Below are positions 22,473-34,099 of a stretch of 64,000 nucleotides of DNA, one piece after another. Position numbers and translations under genes: made by a program. Every line of letters starts with the position of its first letter. The stretch's first letter is position 1. The notes beneath the pieces were generated by a model. The model was not told the DNA's origin, searched no databases, and was given only the letters and a program-made list of their open reading frames with translations. Source of the DNA: Rhipidocladum racemiflorum. Taxonomy: Eukaryota > Streptophyta > Magnoliopsida > Poales > Poaceae. The DNA is taken from NCBI GenBank assembly GCA_036346355.1, contig CM070569.1, positions 46,974,276 to 47,038,275 of the forward strand, read 5' to 3'.

Positions 22473-25400
22473 ATGGCCGTGGACACCACTGAACCGGACT
22501 ACTGGCTCAACTGGAGGTTCCTGCTCTGTGCGATCTGGGTCTACTCCTGCATGGCCATGGCGTGCTTCTTGATTTGGAGGTACGAGGGCTCTAACTCGCG
22601 GGGCGCCAATGGCGATGGTGGAGACAGAGAGGAAGCGCGACCGCGGATTGGACCCGGAGTTGTGTATCTTGAAGATTGCTGGAAGCCGTGCCTTGATCAG
22701 ATCCACCCTGGTTGGCTGCTGGCTTTTCGCCTTGTGTCATTCTTCGCTTTGGCTTCGCTGCTTGCCTATGATGTTGTCGTCGATGGATGGAATGTCTTCC
22801 TATACTACACTCAGTAAGCCAGCCTTCGTCCTTCTTGGTCATACTTCCTGTCAGTAATTTCACTAATCCCAACTCAAAGATAAGATAATCGTCCTCGTTC
22901 AAGTGTGCATTTCTTACTGGAGTAATATAATATTCTGGGAATAGTTTGATGTTTGTTGTTTTCTACATTTGACAGGTGGACGTTCTTGCTTGTCACCTTG
23001 TATTTTGGGGTATGTAGTTCGCTATATTAGAGAATTGCTGTGTATTATTTGCTATTTGCCGGTTGTTATTACCTGCATCTGAGTTTGACAGCACGTGGTA
23101 TTGCATTGCCTGTCAAAATCGGGGCAGTGGCTAGTATGAAATATATTTTTGTGTGAATAATACGAAATATATTGCATTGTATATGTTTGTTCATCCCTTA
23201 TTCAGCTGGTACTTACTAGTGGATACCTCTAACACCTTCTTCATCTTTAGCTTGGCTCGTTGCTTTCAATTTACGGATGCTATCAGTACACCTACAAGAC
23301 CGGTCGGGGTAGATCTGATCTGATAAGATCGGATGCAGATCATGGCTCATATATCATTGCTCCAACAGGGGAAAGTACATATGACCATTCCGTTAAAAGT
23401 CCTTGTTACAGTAAATCGCATGATGGTCAAGAAATTGCAGGATTTTGGGGTTACCTGTTCCAGATCATGTTTCAGGTAACTAACCATACCCAATTGTTAT
23501 CACTTCACATTTCAACACAAAGTACACATGATTTTGAGGTTTAACTGCTGAACAGTGGACATGTTATGGTTGATGACATTAGAAGCAGATAGGATCATAG
23601 GAAAGTTTGATTGCTTGACCTATCTGTAATTCATCTTAGATTTTCAGTTATTCTGTTAATTGGCAGCATGGACCTATTTGCTACCCTACTCAATTTTTAT
23701 ATTGTTGTTTCCAGACAAATGCAGGTGCTGTGATGATTACGGATCTGGTGTTTTGGTTTATCCTGTACCCTTTCCTTGCCCACAATGAATATGATATGAA
23801 TTTTGTGAGTATTCAATCTGAGATTTTAGGTAAAGAATGATAAAGTTATTATGTTAGTTAGAAGAAATGGGGAAAGAATCAATGCCACTTGGTTGGTGAC
23901 AAATACTATTAAGGACTGAAAAAGTTGCTGTTTCGGCGAGTCTGACACCATCATAGTCTTTTTTTTCCTTCCTTTTTCTTTTCTCCTTTTCCTTTCTTTC
24001 AGCTTCTCTCTCATGTTTCTATTCCTCTTTTTCTCTTCTTCTTTGTTTTCCCCTTATTTTGTACTTTGTGCAGTCTCCTGCACTTTGTTTTCTTAAACTC
24101 TCCTAGTTAATATAGCTACGGCTGTCTTTCAAAAAAAAGACTTTAGTTTAGTGTATTTTTTATTCTAAAATTACTTGCAATATCATAATGTATGTATACC
24201 ACGAAATAGTAACGCCCCATTTCCATTTTTTTTGCTAGACTGTATAATAGTGTATGACTCTAGGTCCTACAAATTTTGAATTTTTTTCATCTGGAGCCTT
24301 GCTGATGGTTCAGTGAATTAGTGGTTCACACATCCTTGCTATATCAGCGTCTTTGTATTGGATCACCTTTCTGGATCTTTTTTTTTCTTTTGTTATGATA
24401 CATTACGTATGTTGGTACGGGTGATTGTGCATGCCTGCACGTGTGCAAGACAGATACAAAATTAATTGCGATAAGTGGTGCAGTACTGCTTTCAGCAGTT
24501 ACAGAAGTTACTTGGTCTGTTTCTTTTGAAGGAGAAACGAACAATTACATGATAAGATTGCGTGCTACTCATAACTTTGTATCATGCCCTTAATGCACTC
24601 AACTCAAAATAAACAGTTCTTTGCCGTGGCTTGATATCATATTCTTAGCTGCATTTCGTGCTAACTGCTTGTTCGCACACTGCAGTTGCTGATTGGAACA
24701 CATTCAATCAATGTTGTCTTCATAATTGGTGATACTGCTTTGAATAGCTTGGTAAATGCCTCATGCCAGAATAGTGATCCATACCACGATCAACTGATCT
24801 TTATACTGATCATTTAATCTAAAATTGCAGCGTTTCCCATGGTTTAGAATAGCATATTTCCTGTTGTGGACAGGCATTTTTGTCAATGTTCAGTGGATCA
24901 TCCATGCTAATGTGTCGATTTGGTAATATTTTGACTTACCTTTCCCTTTTTTTGAATCTTAATCAAGTAAAATTTCTTTATGTGTTTATGTCATTCGTTT
25001 TATTCAGGTGGCCTTACCCATTTCTAGACTTGACATTCCCTCGAGCGCCTGTATGGTAAGCTCTACTCGAAGAAAGAATCACTTTTCTAGTGCCAAATAA
25101 CATTCTTGCGTGTGAAGTTACTGCATCAGTGAGTTGGTATTATTATATAGAATCTAGACGTTAGATGATAGTAGGACCCTATGATAGGCCGAGCACTGCA
25201 AATAATTAGTGATGTAGATGCACACACATTATTTAATAACATCAAGAACGAAACTGCTTTTCAAGTTAGATTGTTAGCTGTTGCTAGATTTCCTTTTTTT
25301 GGTTTGCCTTAGACATTTACATAGGGAACAAGTCCAATTTACAATCTGAAACATTTCTATTTACTATCTCAAACTCTCAAAACCGTCCGCGAACTGCTTT

Positions 25401-27218
25401 TCAAGTTAGATTGTTAGCTGTTGCTAGATTTCCTTTTTTTTTGGTTTGCCTTAGACATTTACATAAGGAATAAGTCCAATTTACAACCATGAACTCTGAA
25501 ACATTTCTATTTACAATCTCAAACTCTCAAAACCGTCCAATTTATGCCTCCCCCCCCCCCTCCAAAAAAAAAAAAAAAAAAAACAAATCGGGGTGGTTTT
25601 GTCTGACATGGCTTTCTAGTCGGCTGTAAACGATGAAGTCAGCAAATGAAAAAAAATTGAGGCTACCAGAGCACTTGTCACCCATGCAGAGGATAGGAAA
25701 ACAAAAGAGGCGGCCATGGCTGCCTTGGTGAGCATGACGCTAATGAAGGAGATGAGGGAGGGCGGCTGGTGAGGGCAAAAAGGGGACAGGGAAGAGGAGG
25801 TGGTTTTGTCTGACATGGCTTCCTAGTTGGCTGTAAACAGTGAAGTCAGCAAATGAAAAAAGAACGAGGCTACCAGAGCACTTGTCACCCATGCAGAGAA
25901 CATGAAAATAAAGGAGGCGGCCATGGCTGCCTTGGTGAGCACGACGCTAGCGAAGGAGATGAGGAGGGCGGCTGGTGAGGGCAAAAAGGGAACAGGGAAG
26001 GGGAGGCGAATTTAGTGGTGGTGGCGACGAGACGCAAGAAGCTCTAAGGCGCGCACACTTTGGGGGATGACGACTGGAGTTAGGGGAGGAGAGGGGCGAC
26101 AACGCCAGAGAGGAAGAGGGGAGAAAAAGGAGTGACCATAGGCATGAGGGGAGTTGGGGAAGCTCACCAAAGCAGATGGTGGAGACCGAGATGATCGGAG
26201 GTGGCCTGGCAACAAGAGTCGAGGGTGGCGCAACGGGCTAGATGTCAAGGTGAGCTTGGAGGACTTGGCGACCATGGCCAGAACCCATCCGAGCGTGTGG
26301 ACAGGCTTAGCGAAGGCTGTAGCCTGAAACGGAGTGGTTGGCTTCTCGAGCTCTCTCTTCCTCGCTGGTGTGGGATGGAGGAGGGATGGGTGAGAATGAA
26401 GTAGTGGTGGAGGCGAGCTCGATGCGGCTCGACTGCAACTTAGTAGGATGAGGCGAGTCACAATTTTTTGCGTGTAGCTCAGCAATGAGATAGACGAGCG
26501 GCGCAAGTTGCTACTATTTGTAGCGGCGACAAGGGTCGCCAGCGACTACGAAGAAAGAGGGAGAGAATGAGAGCGACGGGAGAGGGAGATTGAAAGAATG
26601 AATGAGGCTGACATGTGAGACCCATGGCGCTTATGATGATTACTTCTGCAGATGGGATCCACGTGGGATGACACGTCGGCAGAAAACCACCCCAAATTGG
26701 GTTCAGGGGGTAAAGTGAACGGTTTCGTTAGTCTGAAGTCCCGGTTCGAACGGTTTCAAAGTTTAGGGTTGAAAATTGAACCAATGCTAGAATTGAGGTT
26801 TGTAAACTGGACCTATTCTTTTACATAGACTATGGTTGTTTGTTAGGGATACTTTTCGGGGTCAATGTAAGCCTAAAGTACAGGGTTTCTTGAATAGATG
26901 AGAAGATTATGCAACAGAAATATGAATACTCGATGCTTATCTAGTGAATGTTTTACGTTCTTGCATATATTGCACTCAAATTGGGCAAGAATCTTTTGAT
27001 ATACATGATTTTAGCGCTAGTTCTATCATACTCCAGTGTTGTTTTAACCTGTATTCTGTCTTCTGCGAAATGTGATATTTATAAACTGTACCCATGTCAG
27101 GTATTTGGTGGTAGCATTGCTACACTTCCCTTGCTACGCATTATTCGCCCTAGTGCTGAGGCTCAAACAATTTCTGTTGGAGAGTTGGTTTCCTCATAGT
27201 TACACTTACGTGAAGTAA
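22473..27218 (+). CDS. Multi-pass membrane protein, rolling-stone-like plant family
   Basis: Eight coding exons join in frame: 22473-22813, 22976-23009, 23251-23475, 23715-23804, 24686-24751, 24831-24922, 25008-25055 and 27101-27218 (1014 nt, 337 residues). All introns are GT-AG. Hydrophobic segments lie near residues 16-35 and 81-102 and recur through exons 2-8 (for example FLLVTLYFG, DLVFWFILYPFL, RIAYFLLWTGIFVNVQWIIH). The W-T-F-L-L-V-T-L-Y-F-G block and the overall layout recall an uncharacterised plant family related to Drosophila rolling stone; I recall it from grass genomes but cannot verify the member. Biochemical role unknown. The last intron (25056-27100) has grown to 2 kb through a TIR element and duplications, yet both splice sites are kept, so the gene looks intact. 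The ATG begins MAVDTTEPDYW. Confidence 0.8.
25251..25540. repeat. Tandem duplication of flank plus transposon end
   Basis: A unit of about 141-150 bp beginning AACTGCTTTTCAAGTTAG occurs at 25251 and again at 25392. Each copy carries about 75 bp of flanking intron, TTTACATA, and then the first part of the TIR element (AAGTCCAATTTACAA). Only the second copy leads into the whole element. Confidence 0.8.
25466..26819. mobile_element. Non-autonomous TIR element in the last intron
   Basis: The left end AGGAATAAGTCCAATTTACA and the reverse complement of the right end AGAATAGGTCCAGTTTACA match. TTTACATA flanks both sides (25458-25465 and 26820-26827), an 8-bp duplication fitting hAT, or a MULE if one more base is counted. 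No transposase is present. The interior has a 207-bp tandem duplication and long open but featureless frames on the minus strand. The superfamily is uncertain. Confidence 0.65.
25594..26007. repeat. Tandem duplication, 2 x 207 bp
   Basis: Both copies (25594-25800 and 25801-26007) begin TGGTTTTGTCTGACATGGCT and carry GGCGGCCATGGCTGCCTTGG, with only scattered differences. They sit inside the TIR element. Confidence 0.85.
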
Positions 27219-27654
27219 ACAAGAAGATAGTGGTACAGTTTCGTCCCTTTTTTTTCTCCCTTGTACTACATCCTGAAAATTACATGGAGCTGATGCTTGG
27301 TCGAGATACCCTGAAACAACATTCTTGAATGGTTGATGATGTCTGCATTTGGTTGTGCTTGGGGGCACGGGCTCTTTGGTGGGGTTTCCTCAAGTGGACA
27401 GCTTCTTTGAACCAGTAGTAAATTGACGTAGCATATTCCAAAAAGTTTGAGATCAGCGGCTTCTTTGAACCAGCTGTTGTCTCTGGCAGATCCCCTTTCC
27501 AACGGAGAAATCTGTAGTCTCCAATATATGATACTAATCATTTTATTGTTGCCTTGATTCAACTTCTAGTTATTCTGCTGCTTTGCATGAACAGTTGCCT
27601 GTTGTCATTTAGTGTGGCATGGCATCAAGTGACAAGCACGAGGGGAAGGAAAAA

Positions 27655-28115
27655 AAGAGTCCATTCTTGTCGTTGAACTCTACGTATGGTTTAATTTTTA
27701 TCCTTCAACTGCAAAACCGAATAAAACACGTTTTTAACTCTCCAAATCACTTATAATTTACCCCTCTTGCTATTAAAAGGTGGTTCTCACCGAGTTTGAC
27801 TCATGTGTCACACCACTTTGGATCTAAGCGAGGTGGAGATAGCATGTCCATGTTGCATCGAGTCCACAGACACCTCACGGGGGTAGACTGGACTTGCCTA
27901 TGATTGAAATATTAATCATTTTTTGTTTTAAGTATAAAAATAAAGATAGGTTCACCTTGGTTTAACCAGCTGAGATCAATTGTGGATTGCCACGTGGGTC
28001 AAGCTTGGTCAAAACTGTATTTTGCTAGAGGAAGGAATAGATTGTTAAATGGGTTTAAGAATTAGAGGACGTGTTTACCGATAACAGACAAAAATTAAAT
28101 CATGCGAAGAAAACC
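27655..28115. mobile_element. Possible TIR element, family unclear
   Basis: The left side has TATGGTTTAATTTTTATCC. The reverse complement of the right side has ATGGTTTTCTTC followed by GATTTAATTTTTGTC, giving imperfect inverted ends about 460 bp apart. No clear TSD was found and the boundaries are approximate. Confidence 0.35.
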
Positions 28116-28600
28116 ATAAGGTTCGACCAGCGTTGAAAAGCGGGTCGCTCCTTGAAGGTAAGAGTATACCAAACCTATATCATCTTATCATAAGTCGATT
28201 GTATCCATTGGGCAAATATAGATTCACACAAGATTTGCTTTTCTAGAGTACCAAAAACAAGCATGACGTCGCTATGAACATAAAGGTCCAAGATATAGAA
28301 TCCTAGTAAGAGACTAGCCCAACTTAAATGAGATATGATAATACAGTTTCAGCTTATATTTTAAAAAAGATTTTGATTTGCTAGACAGTTTTAATCTGTA
28401 TGGATGCAAACACAATTATATTTCTTATACAATTGTAATACCTCTAATATGTATTTGATCTACTTTCACTGTTACCATATCTAGACCCATCACAACCACG
28501 ATCAGTAGTATATATTTTTCTCTTTGTATATCTATTAATGTTGAAATTTTTCATCTTGACAGAGAACAAGATGCATTTTTTCCCTTTGCTTTAAGACTTA

Positions 28601-29066
28601 CTAGATCAATAAGCGCGGCGCATGCCGCACGCGTGAACGAAAAACGAACCATCGTTTTTTCGGAGGGAAAATATGATTTTTTTTGGGAGGGGGGGGGGGG
28701 TAGATCGGGACGAAAAATGGACCAAGACGCAACGCATTTTTTAAAATTTTCGGATGGTTTTTTCGTGTTTTTTTTGGGAAAAATGGATCGAGATGGGAAA
28801 ATGGACAAAGACGTACTTTACAAATTTCTGGAGGACTTTTTCCAACGGCGGAAGGACATAACATAATTACGCATTTTAAAGGGATTTTTTGCAACGACAG
28901 AAGGACCTGAACGTAATTACGCTTTCACGGGAGGGCGACATGTGGCGTAGCTAGTTGAGCTTCAAAGCTCCCAGCTCATTTTTAAGGGGTTTTTATGGGA
29001 GGGTAACACGTGGTATAACTAGTTGAGTTCCAAAACTCCCCACTTTAATATCTTGATTAAAAAAGA
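28601..29066 (-). mobile_element. Short non-autonomous Helitron
   Basis: On the minus strand the unit starts TCTTTTTTAATC and ends with a hairpin-forming GCGGCATGCGCCGC, about 10 nt, then CTAG. The flanks are T on the 5' side and A on the 3' side read on the plus strand, so the element lies between A (28600) and T (29067). The 5'-TC, 3'-CTRR, hairpin and AT target are the Helitron signature. There is no Rep/helicase frame. The 466-bp size fits a deletion derivative. Confidence 0.7.
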
Positions 29067-29736
29067 TGGCATACTTGCTGATCCGGACGGTGGAGCCTGG
29101 AAGCCGTTGCTTGCTCAGTGCTCACACGAGGCGAGGATGCAGAGAGCAGGTCAGCACAGTGACGGACCCAGGACATAAATTTAGAGGGTGCTAACTAGTA
29201 GTGATACAGTAGTAAAATAAGACAAATAAATCAAACAAAGTACAACCATTTCGAAAAAACACCTCACGATAAATAGAAGGTGCTAGAGGGGATATCTATG
29301 ATATTATCAGATATAGGTTGTGTCCTAGCCTCCTTAACCCTCTGTTAGTTCCGCCACTGGGTCAGCACAGTGCGAAAATCAATCGGTTGCACGAACGAAC
29401 GAACAAACGGTGCATTGCAATTGCCACGTACAGAAGAGAGAGAAACCGAGATGTGATCGTCAAGAAGTGAAGTGAAGTGAAATGAAACGAGGTGTTAGGG
29501 TTTGGCCCCTGCTTGCCTTCGGCTCTCTTCGCCTTCTCCCGTCGCGTCACGCCCTCGTAAGTCGTAAATAAAAGCCCACGTCTCATCGCCGCCTGCTCCA
29601 TATGTACCAGTAGTACTTGTGCACCGTGCACGACCGGCTCCGCTGCGGCACCCGCAGACACCGCCATTTTTTCCTCTCTCGCTTCTTACTCTGCTCTGTC
29701 CAGAGAGGAACACGTCGCAGAGTCTAAAGATCAGAG
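29067..29736 (+). promoter_or_regulatory. Upstream region and 5' UTR of the ankyrin-TPR gene
   Basis: No coding feature is recognised before the ATG at 29737. 29470-29736 is C-rich to mixed and contains short pyrimidine tracts, as expected for a promoter and leader. No TATA box could be assigned with confidence. Confidence 0.4.
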
Positions 29737-32700
29737 ATGAGCGCGGCGCCATGCTCATGCTCGTCGGCGGCGCCTCCACCGTCGTGCACCACCACCGCTT
29801 CAGGTCTAGCTATCTTGGCTCTCCATTCAGTTGATTTCTCCGGCCAGGTGCATGGGCTTATACGTGTACACGAACATTTCAGTCAGCCTCATGCGTTCGT
29901 TTCTTTGCGCTTGTAAATTTTCGTTGTGAGATAGATGCCGTCGGCGCGCCGGAGGAAGAGAGGCGGCGGCGGCGCTACTACCGCCGCGCCCGCGCGCTCC
30001 TCCACGCCGCCATTAACGGCGACCTCCGCCTCCTCGCCAGTGCGTGCCAATGCCTTCGCCATTCACCCCCCAGCTAGCTAGCTGGCTAGCTTGAATGCCT
30101 CGATTAATTAACTGTGTTAGATATAATCAACTAGTTAATTTAGTAGGAGTTAATTGTACGAAAGAATAGATTGAAAAATAATCCAACTTTTCATTGTAGA
30201 CTTGCTATATTATAAGGTAAGTAGAGATCAGGATCGTGGTCAAATTGATTTAAGTTATTCTATATATAAATCTATGTACATCGTATAAATACTAGCCTTG
30301 AGATTGAGATGAATAATATAAGAGAAAATTATTTCAAAACTTCTTTGTTCTTCTTCGTATTCGTGTGCATGTATTCATGATCCACGCTTAAAACCAACAA
30401 GCTTAACTATCGATCGAACGTTATTAAGGGATGGCGGTGGAGGTGGAAGCGGTGACGCCGGGCGGCACGGGCGCCGGCGGCGTGTCGTCGCGCTGCGGCC
30501 GCGGCGTGCTGCACCTGGCCGCGGCCAACGGCAGGACGCACGTCTGCTGCTTCCTGCTCCAGGGCCTCGCCTTCCCCGTCGACGTCCTCTCCACCTCAGG
30601 TGCCAGGCCCGGCTCAGTCGGCCTCTCGACCTTCATAGCTTTCCCGCACGTCTGATCACGCGTCCTCGTGTCGGCGGCCGCGTACGCGCGGGCGCCTGCA
30701 GGCGAGACGCCGCTGCTCCTGGCGGCCACGTTCCGCCACACCGTGACGGCGGCCTACCTCCTGGAGCGCGGCGCCGGCCCGTCCACGCCGGACCCGGACG
30801 GCGAGACCCCGCTCCACTGGGCCGCCTACAACGGTACGCACGTATACTTGCGTCGTGTTCATCGTGTTCGCATTGCACCGCGGCCGCGTTGCGTCCCAGC
30901 TATGGCTGGCTAGAAAAGGGATGAACTCGCGTGGCGAATGAAAAATCCGCGCATCATCATCCGCGCAGGGGACGGCGAGCTGGCGAAGCTGCTGCTGTCC
31001 AGAGGAGCCGACGTTGGCGCGGCGAGCCCCCGGGGCACGCCGCTGCATGTCGCCGCCGCGCGGGCGCGCCCCGCCGTCGTTAGCCTCTTGCTGGGCCACG
31101 GTGCTGATGTACGTCTTGAGCGTTCTTGCCTGCATTTTTTGGGTTTCGTTGGACACCTATTCTTGGCCTACGATGGTAATAAGGTGACCTAGTGTTACTA
31201 CTTAGCTAACCAGCTTTCATCTTTTGGCAGCCCAACAAGGTTGTTAACCGTGTCTTCACACCGTTGGTTTCATCGCTTCTTGGTGGCTCTTTGGAATGCA
31301 TGATGCTGCTCATCCAGGTACTGCATTGTTTTCTGCTTGTTAATCCCTAACTTTGTGTTAGTTGCATGAATGTTTTTTAGACGAGTTAGTTGCATGATTT
31401 AGTAGTTCTTCGCTATGTGGTCACAAGCTCATCGTCACACTAAACCTGTGCTGCATATGTTAACTAGGCTGGTGCAAATGTTAATGGGTGTGGATTCTGT
31501 GGAGCAACTCCTCTGTTGTTAGCATGCAGCCGTCCTGGCACCGTCAGATTGATCAAGTGCTTGTTGGAGGCTGGGGCAGATCCAAACATCCATGATGAAG
31601 TGAGCATGCTCCCTTCTTTCCTGCCACATTCATCTTCTCTTCAAATAGATATGTGTTCAAAGCTTGTTCCATGACTTCACTCTTCTCTTGTAATCCTGTT
31701 CCACGATTTCACTGTTCTTCTGTGACCCTTTGTCCTGAACAAGATTGTTTCCTAGAAACTCATGGCTTCTACTTACACTGCAACAGCTTAATAGGCTACC
31801 AATAGAACTTGCTGCAATCCACTCTGGACGGGAAGTCATTGAACTTCTGTTACCTGTGACCCGCCGCCGCGCATTCCTAGATTGGAGTGCTGATGGGATA
31901 ATCAGACATGTAAATTCTGCTGTTTACATGGAGTGGGTACGTCATATCGCTGTTGACTTGGTATTAGAATCACACAAGCCCTTACGTGATGCCTTGGTTT
32001 AATTGGTTTAATCAATTTCCAATCACTTGAATTTACCTGGTTATATATTTGCCAAACGTAGTTATTTGGCCTTGCTGTTCAGCCTGGGGGTATATTCTCA
32101 TTTTATAATTGTTGGACTTAAAAAGTTGTTCTTCTGTTTAGGTGAGAAATGCCTCTGATAAGAGGAAAGATGAACTGAAACTGCAAGGGAACTCGGCTTT
32201 CAAAATTAAGGACTATGATGCGGCAATACTTCTGTACAGCATGGTAACTCCTATTCCATTGTCGATTACATGCTTGCGTTCGGAAGGCGCGAAAACAATT
32301 TCCTAAGGCTATTCCTAATGGGTAGTATCATACTTATTAATGAGATGTCACATAGGATTTTTTGCTGATGTAGCAAAGCATTAAATAGAAGGGAAAAGAA
32401 AGCTGTATCTTGAGCAAGATACTGCTTTGGCACGATATCTTAGGCCATGGCACAGAATCTAATGCACTGAGTCCATTTTCATCGACACAACATCACACTA
32501 ATTAATTATTTTAAACATATAAGTATGATACTATGCATTGTAGAGAGTGTTTCTTCAATGTAGTATCATACTTTTTATCCTATATGATATTCTTGGATAT
32601 TGGAGTATGACACTTTGCACTGGGAATAGCTAACTGAAGTAAAGCCGCTAGGGAATCCTTGGGGGGAAATCCTCGCGCCTTACGCTTGGTTCGCCTCTGC

Positions 32701-33103
32701 ATTCCAAGTTCATAGTCATCTTGCGTCATTCTGATGCTACGAAATTCTCCTCTGCAGGCGATGAAGTTGGACAACACAGATGCCAACTTGTATTCAGACA
32801 GGAGCCTGTGTTGGCTGCACCTAGGGATAGGCGACGAGGCGCTGTCAGATGCTCAGGTCTGCAGCAAGATGCGACCTGACTGGGCGAAAGGCTATTACCG
32901 TCAAGGAATGGCCTTCTGTTCGCTGCAGGTGATCTCCATCAAAAGTTCATCGCGGCAAATGGGAAGCATCCATCGCGGTTTTCACCTGACAAGGGGTTCT
33001 TCTCGATGTTGCGAGCTAGGATTATGCCGGTGCTTCTGATGCGCTTCTCGAGGCCTCAACGCTGGATCCAGGAAACGCTGCAATCGCCAAAGCTCTGCGG
33101 TAA
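29737..33103 (+). CDS. Ankyrin-repeat plus tetratricopeptide (TPR) protein
   Basis: Eleven exons join in frame: 29737-29803, 29935-30039, 30429-30599, 30702-30833, 30969-31108, 31231-31317, 31468-31599, 31787-31936, 32142-32243, 32758-32928 and 33020-33103 (1341 nt, 446 residues). Residues about 38-300 hold six or seven ankyrin repeats with GxTPLHxAA cores (GETPLLLAA, GETPLHWAAYNG, GTPLHVAAARARP, GATPLLLACS). Residues about 333-440 hold three TPR units (KLQGNSAFKIKDYDAAILLY, NLYSDRSLCWLHLG, WAKGYYRQGMAF), a layout known from plant proteins such as Arabidopsis TPR10. TPR units of this type often bind Hsp70/Hsp90 C-termini, so a co-chaperone or scaffold role is likely but unproved. The ATG at 29737 is chosen because only its frame joins exon 2. 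The terminal TAA lies in what could also be a GT donor (CGGTAATCC), so an extra 3' exon is possible. Confidence 0.85.
32307..32630. mobile_element. Tourist-like MITE in intron 9 of the ankyrin-TPR gene
   Basis: The ends GGCTATTCCTAATG and (reverse complement) GCTATTCCCAGTG are inverted repeats, and TAA flanks both sides (32304-32306 and 32631-32633). The length of 324 bp and absence of coding sequence fit a PIF-derived MITE. Splice sites of the host intron are not touched. Confidence 0.75.
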
Positions 33104-33264
33104 TCCACTGCACCTGCAGCTTTCGGCTGTTACACATGGTAGGATGCCATTGTATTTGTAGGATCTCCTCAGGATACGAGACGCGGCGGCACCAATCTTG
33201 GAGCTGATGACTGGTTGGATGGAATCGAAGTTAAGCGGCGCGTGTCATATCCTCGAGATCCGAC

Positions 33265-33435
33265 CACTACTAGAAAAAGAGGTAACAGTACTCGGTTGGT
33301 GAGGGCCTTCAGTACCGGTAACACAAACCGGTATTGGTGTCTCGTTTCAGGAAAGTTTAAAATGAACCGGTACTGATGTCACTGTCATTACCGGTTGATA
33401 TCTAATTTAGACTGATGCCTCCTTTTCTAGTCGTG
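33265..33435. mobile_element. Miniature CACTA element
   Basis: Starts CACTACTAGAAAAAGAGG and ends CCTTTTCTAGTCGTG, so the ends are inverted CACTACTAG/CACGACTAG. A 3-bp GAC duplication flanks it (33262-33264 and 33436-33438), as CACTA elements produce. Only 171 bp, with ACCGGTACTGATG sub-repeats inside. It lies just after the ankyrin-TPR stop, probably in its 3' flank. Confidence 0.8.
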
Positions 33436-33792
33436 GACGCCTCGCGTTGCATAAGGCCTGGTTTGAAATAGGATTGTTTTCCGTAGGGTTATGTTCCGTC
33501 ATCTCGCGTAGCTACAGTGACATCAGTACCGGTTTTTGCAACCGGCTGGTTTGAAAAAGAGGTAACAGTACTTGGTTGGTGAGGGCCTTCAGTACCGGTA
33601 ACACAAACCGGTACTGATGTCTCGTTTCAGGAAAATTCAAAACGAACCGGTACTGATGTCATTATCATTACCGGTTGATATCTAATTTAGATTGATGGCT
33701 CCTTTTCTAGTCGTGGACGCCTCGCATTGCATAAGGCCTGGTTTGAAATAGGATTGTTTTCCGTAGGGTTATGTTCCGTCATCTCGCGTAGC
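33272..33792. repeat. Tandem duplication of most of the CACTA unit and its flank
   Basis: 33272-33512 recurs at 33552-33792 with a constant 280-bp offset and few differences, with 39 bp between. The second copy lacks the CACTACTAG end, so it arose by duplication and not by transposition. Confidence 0.85.
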
Positions 33793-34017
33793 CATCGGTA
33801 TGAACTGAGCTTATTACATGTTTACATGCCTCATGTGGTTTGCTGCTTGCGTGGCCGTGGACAGCTTTTGCAGGGACGCTTCGGAAGGCGCGAGGCATGC
33901 ACCCAAGTGATGGTAGGAAGGAGGAATCCACGGCAGAATCCGGTGCAGTTTTTGGATAACACCCGGATCCTTCTGCGTGTACAGCCTCATTAGAACCACG
34001 TGTTAGTAAGATATGGC

Positions 34018-34095
34018 GTGGTAAATCATCAACTCTGACAACTTAGATGTGGTAAATCATCAACTCTGACAACTTAGATGTGGTAAATCATCAAA
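34018..34095. repeat. Tandem 31-bp repeat, 2.5 copies
   Basis: GTGGTAAATCATCAACTCTG then ACAACTTAGAT occurs at 34018-34048 and 34049-34079, with a partial third copy to 34095. Confidence 0.9.
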
Positions 34096-34099
34096 TTTC

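Noticed and set aside
30656..31156. 166-codon minus-strand frame over the ankyrin gene
   Set aside because: Antisense shadow of GC-rich ankyrin exons 4 and 5.
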